From: Corticium candelabrum
Lineage: Eukaryota; Porifera; Homoscleromorpha; Homosclerophorida; Plakinidae
Assembly (NCBI RefSeq): GCF_963422355.1
Contig: NC_085095.1
Span: 5,578,827-5,642,826, forward strand
Direction of reading: 5' to 3'
Length of the DNA stretch: 64,000 bases
In this document: one piece after another, positions 41,619 through 64,000 of the stretch
Layout of the letters: each line of letters begins with the position of its first letter
How positions within the stretch are numbered: the first letter of the stretch is position 1
Notes under the pieces: generated by a model
Seen by the model: the letters and a program-made list of their open reading frames with translations, nothing else
The model's database searches: none
What the model was told of the DNA's origin: nothing
Program-made: the position numbers and the translations under genes

Positions 41619-44104
41619 TCAGCAACGTACTTCCTTCATAGCTTCTCTTGCCAGCATTTGGGTTTCTTTGTCTTTGCACCAGGTGGAGCACTGCAATGAT
41701 GCGTAGCTCTCGCCCTCTTCGTGTACAAGCAAAAGTCTGTTTTCTGGACCTTGCATAAGGTTTGCCATAGAAAAGGCGCCCATACGACGTACCACAGGGC
41801 TACGACCATAAAGCAATGAGGCAAAAGGATGCATATAGCGCCACACATAGCAACCATCTTCGATATCACGAATCTGCATGCACCACACACTTGTTAGTGG
41901 ATAAACCAAACAGTTTAGATACCAGTAATACCTTTGCGTAACTGTTGTTACGCAACCACGTGTCTATTGCTGTCAATGCAGTCTCCTTCTTCTCCAAGAA
42001 GCTACAGATCAAGTTTGATTGACCAGCCTGTGATCTGTGATTTGACCCTTGCACCTCGTCCAACCAGCATTTTGTCTCAGCATGTAAATACATTAATGCA
42101 AGTGCATGGTAACCGAAGTAACAACTCATTGTCCACTTTCCTCCCATATCACTGCCCATCTACCCTATGAACGAAAGTATGCGAACACAACAATTGATGA
42201 TGGCATCATTTATATTCTCCTCGATGAGTCTCTCAATAAGACAGTAATTTGAGCAGCAGCACTGGAGGCACCCAATTGTGAGCTCGATGATTACGATAGA
42301 GTCTGGAGGACTCCTAAGAATTTCAGAAAGAGGTGTAAGAAAACCTGCTTCCACGATTTCTTTCTACAAGCAGAAAATGTGTCAAACGACAACTGACATC
42401 ACATTGACAAACACAAAAGAAAAAGATAAGGATAAGATTCTTCTGACTTATACAATCGGTTGTTGTTTAGATCCTTATTGTCTTCCATGTCCTTCACACA
42501 CAGGGCCATAGCAAGCATCGAAATAATGGTCCGGCAAAAATATATTGATAAATACACTGGCTAATATTAAATAATTAATTAACAATTAATTAATTAATTA
42601 GGAGGTATGGAAAAGATATATTTAGTTATTGGGTTACTCCAAAGTCTACTTTCAAAAGCTTAGGCTTCACTTGTTTAAAAGCAATCCCTTTCTACAAAGA
42701 CGAAAAACACAATGTCGCTTCGTAATGGAGAAATGGCCACTCGTGAAACCAAGCTTAAGACGACGGCAACATACGAGACGTCTTTTGTTTTCCAAATAAT
42801 CTTTTTAAAAAATTGAAGTTCAGAGGCTGGTGAGGTTGGTTAGGAACATCTTGACCATAGGCATGCTTTGATGTGGTGTCTGCCATTGCAATCCAAGGTA
42901 TGTGTTGGACGACATCCCGAATGCTGTAGGTCAATCACAAGTCTCGTTGCTCCCAACTTTCCATGCGTCTCTTGTCTCAAAACGAGAGAATCCAGGAACA
43001 TCAAAGGCAGAACAAGTCTAAAGATATAAAATATCTAATATATTTAATTAGCTATACCCTATTCCAAAAGTTTACTCTGATCATCAATTGGCAAAACTCG
43101 ACTTTTGGGAAAATAGTCCAGTAAATACTGGACCTGTCTGACCGCTTGCTAAGGCCCTCGCTGACACATCAAAACAAGATCCTCATTACAGGTAAGGCTA
43201 AAGCGTACTTGTACAACATATCACTCTCCACCTGTTCATATCATGAAACATCTGTTCATATCATGGAACACATCCTGCTTGTCTTCAAACAATCAAACTG
43301 ACCTATAGCTACCAGTTTACAAAAAAAAACCATTCGATCCCACCCAGGTTCACTAACTAAATCAAGAGTCCAAATACAAATGACCATTTGAAGACCTGCT
43401 CGCGTGTACTCACTACAGTAAGTTAGTTATAGTACTGATTAACTAATTAATTATCTAACTACTACATACAAAACGTCACTGTCCATACAGACCTGAACAT
43501 CAGGGAACTCTAGAAGACCCCAAAGCAAGCCAACACATTTTGTCCTGACCGTGTACGTGCCCTTCTTCAGCAAAGGATCGATGACGTCCAATATTTTGCT
43601 CTCAATCAGCAGTCGGCTGCGTCGTTCATCACTACCGAAGTGCCACAGCGCAGACATGGCGAGCAGCTTCACATTCATCGACATGCACTCAGACCGCATC
43701 AAATCAACAAGCAGTCGTATGCCGCCTTTACTTGCAAAATAGTCGGCACTGTAGTAGCGTTCCTGTTGATACCAGGGCTGGAAAAGATCGTAAGATAAGA
43801 TGTGACAGGCACGACTGAGGCCGCCCTCGGTTGTTCCCGCGAGCAGCGTCGCAATCTGTTCGTCTAGCGTTTTGCGACTCGATGCGAACACTTGGTCTTG
43901 GACGCGTTGTCGCACTCGCTTTAGTTTGTCCTTGCAGAGGTTGTATGGTGCGTTAGCGAATTTCGTCATGATCGCTTGTTCTGAGGTTTGATACTCTGTG
44001 TACGATACCGAGTCTCCTTTAGCTCTGCTCGTCGATTTGTTGGCATGCTTCTCGAGGTTTGCTCGTAGAGCACTGCGTAATAGCTCTTCGTAACTGCTAT
44101 CCAT
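41619..44104 (-). pseudogene. Armadillo-like gene, copy B, with a nonsense codon
   Basis: Copy B keeps the same three exons: MDSSYEELLRSALRANLEKH in exon 1 (44104 to about 43493), KEIVEAGFLTPLSEILRSPP in exon 2, and IRDIEDGCYVWRYMHPF in exon 3. In exon 2, where copy C reads FIGYVGSD, copy B reads FIG-stop-MGSD because TAT/TAC has become TAG (about 42160-42162). The C-terminus is also cut short (EVRC-stop in place of EVRCCTLV). The stop lies about 60% along the protein. It could give a short product, but the two lesions make a young pseudogene more likely. Confidence 0.8.
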
Positions 44105-44440
44105 AAATAGCTCTGCATATCCGGGACTTTCACTCTTGGTCTTTTGAGTTGCAAGTTGCAGAATTTAGGAACTCGTTGAAATGCAAAACCACTGTTGCTT
44201 GACCTAAAATCGTTTACCATTATAAATCTAATTTAATTAAAATAAATAAATAATTAAAATTGTGTTTCCTAAATCGTATTGTGTTACAGCTGCACGTGAC
44301 AAGCAGACATAACTTTTTGCTCCTGTTGGTACATACCTACATACAACTATGCATACAATGTAAGGGTGTAACGGTGTAATTACATGTAGCCGTACATGTA
44401 CCCGCGTGATCCTCTTCATGCGCGCCATACAGTAACACGA

Positions 44441-44606
44441 CATAATTCCTCCAAACGCGACGTTAGTCAGAGGGTCCCAGAGCAATTTAGTTAGGTTACC
44501 CAGCCCAGCCCAGTCCTTGAAGTGTAAGAGCATCTGTCGAGTAATCAGTGGTACTGTACCGCTTTCCAGTAAATTCCTGTGATACCAAACGACGCTTCCG
44601 GCGAAG
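44441..44606 (-). pseudogene. Fragment of the GH-like gene (unit B end)
   Basis: About 165 bp matches GH-like residues of the SVVWYHRNLLESG to LTKLLWDPLTNVAFGG segment. Small insertions shift the frame in the middle. It is closer to the fragment at 40765 than to the parent gene, so the two fragments probably multiplied together with the unit. Confidence 0.88.
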
Positions 44607-45110
44607 TCTGACCAGAGTCGCATATCCGACTAGTCTCGCGTAGCCAGACCATCTCCGCCTACAGCCTCGTACATAGACCCTTTTGCGCGCCAAACCCGTG
44701 TAGAGCCCATTTAAAATCGTCCTTGTTTGCCACATTACAAGAACGTATGGTTAAAAGGACGCTGATATAAACAACCTTAATTACTACAGTGTAAACAAAC
44801 TTGCGGAAAACGCACGTGGACTAGAAGAGAAAGAGAGGAGGATCAAGATCAACCAACACCACAACCCAAAGACAAGTGCAAACTATTCTATTACTAGGTA
44901 TCACATGTACAACACAGATGCAGACACAGACTGCAATGCCACGGTCTGTCACTAGTGTAAAAACGGTACTACCTTTGTCTGGAGAGCACGTGGCAACATT
45001 TTTATTGACCCTCGACCGACAACATCAAAATTATCACAAATCCAAAATTTACAGATTGCTTGTAACGATGGGGGATCAACTCCATCTTTATAAGCCTACA
45101 ACAAAAGCAG

Positions 45111-46553
45111 TCAAGAAGTCAATACATTAACTAGCGTACAGCAACGTACTTCCTTCATAGCTTCTCTTGCCAGTGTTTGGGTCTCTTTGTCTTTGCACCA
45201 GGTGGAGCACTGCAACGATGGGTAGCTCTCGCCCTCATTACGTACAAGCAAAAGTCTGTTCTCTGGACCTTTCATAAGGTTTGCCATAGAAAAGGCGCCC
45301 ATACGACGTACCACAGGGCTACGCCCATAAAGCAATAAGGCAAAAGGATGCATGTAACGCCACACATAGTGACCATCTTCGATATCACGAATCTGCATGC
45401 ACAAACATTTGTTAGTGGATAAAACAGTTTAGATACCAGTAATACCTTTGCGTAACTGTTGTTATGCAACCACACGTCTATTGCTGTCAATGCAGTCTCC
45501 TTCTTCTCCAAGAAGCTACAGATCAAGTTTGATTGACCAGCCTGTGATCTGTGATTTGACACTTGCATCTCGTCCAACCAGCATTTTGTCTCAGCATGTA
45601 AATACATTGATGCAAGTGCATGGTAACCGAAGTAACAACTCATTGTTATCTTTCCTGCCATATCACTGCCCACATACCCTATGAATGAAAGTAAGCGAAC
45701 ACAACGATTGATGATGGCATCATCCATATTCTCCTTGACGAGTCTCTCAATAAGACAGTAATTTGAGCAGCAGCACTGGAGGCACCCCATTGCAAGCTCG
45801 ATGATTATGATAGAGCCTGAAGGACTCTTAAGAATTTCAGAAAGAGGTGTAAGAAAACCTGCTTCCACGATTTCTTTCTACAAGCAGAAAATGTGTCAAA
45901 CAGCAACTGACATCACATTGACAAGCACAACAAGGAAAAAAGGTAAGGATAAGAGTCTTCTGACAATTTGGTTGTTGCTTAAATCCTTATTGTTCTTCTA
46001 TGTCCTTCACACACAGGGCCATAGCAAACATCAAAATAATGGTCTGGCAAAAATTAATTGATAAATACATTCGTTAATATTAATTAATCAATTAACAATT
46101 AATTAATTAATAGAGGTATGAAAAGATATATTTAGTTATTGGGTTACTCCGAAATTTAGTTGCAAAAGCAGCATCGAGCTTAGGCTTCACTTGTTTAAGA
46201 GCAAGCCCTTTCTACACAGGTGAAAAAACACAACGTCGCTAGCTTTGTAATGGAGATATGGCCACTCGTGAAACTAAGACGACAGCAACCTATGAGACGT
46301 CTTTTGTTTTCCACATAATCTTTTTTAAAAATTGAAGTTCAGAGGCTGGTCACACAGGTGAGGTTGGAAGAACAAGTCTAAAGATATAAAATATCTAATA
46401 TATTTAATCAGCTATACCCTATTCCAAAAGTTTGCTCTAATCATCAATTGGCAAAAACTTGATATTTGGAAAAATAGTGGACCTGTCTGACCGCTTGCTA
46501 AGGCTCTCACTGACACATCAAAACAAAATCCTCATTACAGGTATATATATATA

Positions 46554-46650
<97 letters not shown>

Positions 46651-47537
46651 CACTCTCCATCTGTTCATATCATGAAACATATTTGTTCATATCATGGAAC
46701 ATATCCTACTCATCTTCAAGTAATCAAACTAACCTATAGCTACCAGTTTACAAAACAACCATATTTGATCCCACCCATGCAGGTTCAGTAACAAAACCAA
46801 GAGTCCAAATACAAATGACCATTTGAAGACCTGCTTGCGTGTACTCACTACAGTAAGTTAGTTATAGTACTGATTAACTAATTAATTATGTAACTATTAC
46901 ACACAAAACGTCCATATATACAAACCTGAACATCAGGGAACTCCAGAAGACCCCAAAGTAGGCCAACACACCTGGTCCTGACCTTGTCCGTGCCCTTCTT
47001 CAGCAAAGGATCGATGACTTCTAAAATCTTGCTCTCCATTAGCAGTCGGCTACGTCGTTCATCACTACAGAAGCACCACAGCGCAGACATGGCGTGCAGC
47101 TTCACGTTGGTCGTCGTGCACTCAGACCCCACCAAATCGACTAGTAGTTGTATGCCGCCTTTACTTGCAAAATAGTCGGCACTGTAGTAGCGTTCCTGTT
47201 GATACCAGGGCCGGAAAAGATCATAAGCTAGGCTGTGACAGGCACGACTGAGATCGCCATCGGATGGATCCGCAAGCAGCGTCGCAATCCGTTCGTCCAC
47301 TGTTTTGCGACTCAATGCGAACACTTCGTCTTGGACGCGTTGTCGCACTCGCTCTAATTTGTCCTTGCACAGGTTGTATGGTGCGTTGGCGAATTTCGTC
47401 ATGATCGCTTGTTCTGAGGTTTGGTAATCCGTGTACGATACCGTGTCTCCTTTAGCTCTGCTCGTCGATTTGGTGGCATGCTTCTCGAGGTTTGCTCGTA
47501 GAGCACTGCGTAGTAGCTCTTCGTATCTGCTATTCAT
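45111..47537 (-). CDS. Armadillo-like helical repeat protein, copy C, three exons
   Basis: This copy is intact like copy A. Exon 1 (47537 to about 46926) starts MNSRYEELLRSALRANLEKH and ends LLWGLLEFPDVQ. Exon 2 (about 45877-45446) has VEAGFLTPLSEILKSPSGSI and FIGYVGSDMAGKITMSC where copy B has a stop. Exon 3 ends EVRCCTLVNVLTS at 45111. It differs from A by scattered substitutions, for example TTNVKLHAMSALWCFCSDE in exon 1. It is the most diverged copy in exon 1. Function is unknown; by structure it is probably a helical scaffold. Confidence 0.75.
46547..46648. repeat. (TG)n microsatellite in an intron of copy C
   Basis: TATATATACACGTG then about 90 bp of TG. Copies A and B lack it at the same intron position, so it arose or expanded after duplication. 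Confidence 0.95.
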
Positions 47538-47592
47538 AATTAACCCTAGAGGGTTTGGTAGTGTAAGTACTCACCGAAAGTAGTGAGCCTAC

Positions 47593-47711
47593 GGAAATAT
47601 CAACTCGATGGAAATACCGACTCGACGGAAATACCGACTCGACGGAAATACCGACTCGACGGAAATACCGACTCGACGGAAATACCGACTCGACGGAAAT
47701 ACCGACTCGAC
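47593..47711. repeat. 17-bp minisatellite, seven units
   Basis: The unit GGAAATACCGACTCGAC is repeated seven times; the first unit is slightly different (GGAAATATCAACTCGAT). It lies about 55 bp upstream of the copy C start codon. Confidence 0.97.
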
Positions 47712-47939
47712 AAAAACGACTGTGTTTAATTAATTAACTTTGGAATGTGTAGCGTGTGTTCACTGTTATCGCTAGTGTAATCTCGACATAGGGTTATTGA
47801 AGGTTGTCCGCCAGTCAGAAGGAGTCACGCAGGACGTTCCAATTTTGTTACTGATCACGACTCGTCAAGTGTAATTCAAAGTCATAGCGAGCAGAGAGTA
47901 ATACTAATAAGTGAACAGAGAGTAAATGAACCTGCGACA

Positions 47940-49095
47940 AAGCACTGCACCGAAGAGATTTACCGTTTGATGATAAGCTTATGACAGAGTTCCTTACTAG
48001 AGATTATTCTGCAGGATGTTCAGTGGGAGCACCGATTTATTTGGTGAGATTGCTTTCTGTGTGGTATGCCAATCAAAAGATGCGAGTGAATAGAAATGGA
48101 AAGAATGTTTTCGGAATTTTTCTCAGTTGGTAACTGAGTGAGGCAGGGGAGTGTGCTTTCCCCTTCGCTTTTCAACGTCTATCTAGATGATCGTGAGTTG
48201 TTAATTGGTCTGAGGAGTTGTGGATACTGGGCAAGGATAGGTCACATGTACGTTGGTAGTGTTGCCTATGCAGACGATGTGACTTTACTGTCACCTACAC
48301 TGCATGAAATGCAGAAGATGCTGGATGTGTGTTCCCTGTTTGCAGAAGAAAAGGGTTTAATTTTTAACAGCAAAAAGAGTGTATCTACTGTGTTTGTCTG
48401 GAACAGTCGCTCTTTGTTCGTCAGGAATTGGAGGATCTCATTTTTTATCCCCAGTTGGCACTTGATGGTTGCATTCTCCCATTCAAATCAAACATATCGC
48501 ATTTAGGCGTGAGTATGGATTTATTTCTACAACTTCGACATATGGTGGAGGTCAGAATTAGAAAATTCTTTGGAGCGGTGAATGCGGTTCTGGGACAAAT
48601 TGGTGGTGTATGTAGATCTGACAAAGTATGGTTAAAAATTGTGGACATGAAACTTTTTCCGGTACTGGCATTTGGCTCTCATCTTCGGGATTATCATATT
48701 ATGATAGATCTGATGTATCATACGTGGTTAATCAAGCATTTCGAAAGGACGTCAGATGCGGGCTTGGGATGAGAAAGGATGAACCCATTCATGATAGGCT
48801 GAAGGATGGTTTCCAAGAAGCTATGACAAGGGCTAAGGACATGAATAATATTTACAAGGAGCAGGACAGTCGGTTAATTATCTGGTGAGAGGTCTATTTA
48901 GATTAGCTGTAGATAAAAAGTTGCATGTAGGAATGGTGTAGATATATTGTAGTTTGTGCTGTCTGTTGTAGCTGATGTATTTTGTAGTCTGTTAGCTGTA
49001 CGTCTTATGTGTTAGTTGTTTTTATGTTTGCCCCAAGAGGGGACTGTACCTTTTTAGGTGCGACAGAAATATATCATTCATTCATCATTCTTAAG
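47940..49095 (+). mobile_element. 5'-truncated, inactivated non-LTR retrotransposon (LINE)
   Basis: The segment encodes the palm part of a reverse transcriptase: LVRLLSVWYANQKMRV, an in-frame break, then VRQGSVLSPSLFNVYLDD and the catalytic AYADDVTLLSPT. It continues in two other frames with SHLGVSMDL, RKFFGAVNAVLGQIGGVCRS and AFRKDVRCGLGM. Frameshifts and a stop show it is dead. The 3' UTR ends in GACAGAAATATATCATTCAT with short ATTC repeats, a usual LINE end. The start of the reverse transcriptase and the endonuclease are missing. The clade (CR1/L2/RTE-like) cannot be fixed by eye. Confidence 0.85.
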
Positions 49096-49289
49096 ATCTA
49101 AAATTTTAGACTGCGCATGCCTGTCCTTTCTCAGCCATCATGTATTAGCTAAACAAGCATGGGTCTTGTAGTAGCCGAATGGCACAGCAACCCTGCCTTG
49201 CATACTCTAAATCCTGACTGGCACTGGAAAGGAGTCAACTTCTCGGCGCCTAGGGTTTAGCACTGTAGTGCTCCCTTTCATTTACTCAG

Positions 49290-50850
49290 TTCCTTATGTC
49301 CGGGACTTTCACTCGGGTTTGAGTTCAAGAAATTCGCAAGTTGCAGAATTTTAGAAACTTTTTGAAATGCAAAATCACTGTTGCTTGATCTAAGAAATCG
49401 TTTACCTTTATAAATTTAATTTAACCCTTCATCGTTCGTTACTGATCACGTGTGCATTCCTTATGTAGGCGTGGGATCCCTTATCTCCGCCTCCGGTTAG
49501 TACCCGGTTGACATCGGGCCGTTGTCCCGAAACGGATCCTTTCTTTCTATGCTCAAATCATAGCTTAAACGAATCGCTAATAAATTCTCTTTCGAATGAG
49601 CTTACTTTCAGCTGTCTACGTTGTAGAAATCTCGAGATATCGCAAGTGCCGTTGACGTCATAGCTTGGCCTATTTCCGGCCACGTGACTTTGACTTTGAA
49701 TATCCAGCCTTCTCGGCTTTGCTGGCCAATCAAAATAATTTTAGCCGTTAGACACACCCTTTGGGCGTGTCTACACATACGGGCAAGATTTTAGCGGCGC
49801 ATGCGGCTTCTTCACAATTTTTGCCGAGACGCTGCATGGCGGTCTGCGGTCTGGTAGTCCTTTGTTCTTCGAAAGTATTTCGCCAATACTTTGAAGGCAA
49901 AAACAACATATTCAAACGTTTCTTACATGTGTTTCGTGTCGAACGCATTATTTGAGGCCGATACGATGGAGAATGAGTGAGATTTCTGTTTGTAAAGACA
50001 GCGATGACACGCCCGCGCTGTAAGTACATTATTTTCATGTCTAAACGATTCGTTTTTTTGCGACATCTTTTCAGTATGCGTTTCAGTAGCTGTGTTGCAA
50101 GTTTGGCCGCTAGCCGTTGGGGATTATTTGAGTTATGCCCATAGTAACCGCTTGTTCTCTGTTGCTATGGCTATGTACCCGTATGTTTTGGTTAGAAAAT
50201 GATGTCTAGAACAATCATTTCAACCGTTTTCTAATATTCTATATGTTTGTTAGCTCTCCAAACGGCGATGCAACGCACAAGAAAGCAGATCTTTTCTATT
50301 GTGAAGACAGCGGCGACTCTATTAGTGTAGCGTAAACAGGAACTTGACATGAACGCATCGAAACAATCATCAATAGCTATGAGAATTGTATCATTCGAAA
50401 ACGCAAGTAATAGGCTTTTCAACGGTGTGTGTTTTGAAATTTCTGCTTCTATATTGTGGCTACAGTTCTAATAATTGGCAACTGGAATGTAGAGACGTGC
50501 GCGCGCTACACGTTTAATTACATTCTTGGTGATATGTGATAGTGATACGTAAAGTGATACTAATTGGCGGTAGTCACCGGAGGCTAAAGGGTTAATTGAT
50601 TAAAAATTAAAATGTGCTTCCTAAATCTTGTGGTGTTACAGCTGCACGTGACAAGCAGACATAAAAAGAACACTTGCTCCTGTTGGTACCTACATGCAAT
50701 TATGCATACAATGTAAAGACGTTTAACTATGTAATTACCTGCTGTACAGTACGTACATACACTGTCTCTGGTCTGAAAGTTCGAGGCTAACCGTCCTCAG
50801 CCTCCCAGACCCGTGCAGTGCCGATTCAAAATCGTCCTTATCCGGGCCTT
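49290..50850. repeat. Partial fourth tandem unit, split by a transposon
   Basis: The parts 49300-49424 and 50592-50760 match, in order, the region upstream of the armadillo genes (compare 44120-44400): GTCCGGGACTTTCACTC, GCAAGTTGCAGAATTT, ACCACTGTTGCTTGA-like text, then TGTTACAGCTGCACGTGACA and GCTCCTGTTGGTA. The armadillo coding part is absent. It shows a fourth unit once existed to the right of copy C. Confidence 0.8.
49425..50591. mobile_element. Non-autonomous piggyBac-like element, 1.17 kb, TTAA target sites
   Basis: The element begins CCCTTCATCG after TTAA (49421-49424) and ends CTAAAGGG before TTAA (50592-50595). TTAA duplication with CCCTT ends is the hallmark of piggyBac-like transposons. 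The tandem units give an empty site: at about 44230 the flanks join across a single TTAA-containing tract. Internal sequence is richer in CpG and has only short open frames (one on the minus strand at 49748-50038), none recognisably a transposase. Confidence 0.8.
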
Positions 50851-51044
50851 CTTGCGCACCTACAGCACGACATACCGTACAAATTCGTGACATATCTTTA
50901 ATACGTGTCTGGTTGTTCTTGTCTGGTTTCCTCGTTTGGTTAGTAAATAATGTACGGAATGCTCTCATTTTTAATTGCAAGCAAATCTAATTATAGTACT
51001 CAAATGCGCGCCTAACAACAATTAGGATTCCGAGGTTATACGGG

Positions 51045-64000
<12,956 letters not shown>

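Larger units (their letters stand above)
37632..47545. repeat. Three tandem copies of a 2.8-3.6-kb gene-bearing unit
   Basis: The units begin near 37632, 41208 and 44726 with TTGCCACATTACAAGAAC. Each contains an armadillo-like gene on the minus strand and long matching introns and flanks. The ends of units A and B also contain about 150 bp of the neighbouring GH-like gene (40765-40916 and 44441-44606). Copy-specific TG microsatellites lie at 41071-41144 (upstream of copy B's 3' side) and 46555-46648 (copy C intron). Identity is high throughout coding and non-coding parts, so the duplications look recent. Stretches 40442-41618 and 44105-45110 hold only promoters, GH fragments and repeat sequence. 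Confidence 0.93.

Noticed and set aside
47940-49095. Retrovirus or other virus-derived gene
   Set aside because: The reverse transcriptase block and the short-repeat 3' tail fit a LINE; no protease, integrase, LTR or envelope is seen.
49748-50038. 96-aa minus-strand frame as a piggyBac transposase
   Set aside because: Too short, and no transposase motif is recognisable.

Overview
The window is nuclear DNA of an animal. It is intron-rich (many introns of 50-100 bp, some of 1-3 kb), AT-rich outside exons, and full of TG/CA and CTGT microsatellites and small transposons. The gene set includes a Gs-type G-protein alpha subunit, a TAK1 (MAP3K7) kinase and an EGFR/ErbB-architecture receptor. Together with compact genes this suggests an early-branching metazoan. 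A sponge is my best guess, but that is inference, not proof.

Left part (1-21 kb) is a dense run of housekeeping and signalling genes. In order: an intronless Gs-alpha-like gene (+); PUS3 tRNA pseudouridine synthase (+), tail-to-tail with REC114 meiotic recombination protein (-) only 16 bp away; an atypical Rho/Rnd-like GTPase without a CAAX box (-); MAP3K7/TAK1 (-), head-to-head with PCNA (+) across a 161-bp shared promoter that holds an E2F-like site; and mitochondrial tryptophanyl-tRNA synthetase WARS2 (+). Introns of PCNA and WARS2 carry MITE-like elements, an interstitial telomeric repeat and an array of tRNA-derived SINE-like units.

Middle part: 21.2-25.0 kb is gene-poor and holds a decayed copy of a receptor exon. 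From 25.0 to 34.6 kb lies a many-exon ErbB-like receptor (+). Its kinase domain has HGN in place of HRD and DYG in place of DFG, so it looks like a pseudokinase similar in principle to HER3. Its tail carries repeated YE(D/N/S)P motifs.

Right part: 35.2-37.5 kb is an intronless secreted DUF5703/GH-like protein (-). From 37.6 to 47.5 kb a unit of about 3.5 kb is present three times in tandem. Each unit holds a three-exon armadillo-like gene (-), and the copies are separated by small fragments of the GH-like gene. The middle copy has a nonsense codon. From 47.5 to 51.0 kb come a 17-bp minisatellite, a dead LINE, and a fourth partial unit split by a TTAA-flanked piggyBac-like element. From 51.0 kb to the end runs the large ribosome-biogenesis gene URB1 (+), truncated by the window edge. 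Its introns contain retroelement debris and long microsatellites.

No bacterial-type operons, CRISPR arrays or canonical rRNA/tRNA genes were seen. Exon borders were set by eye from splice dinucleotides, reading frame and family alignment from memory, so individual borders may be off.
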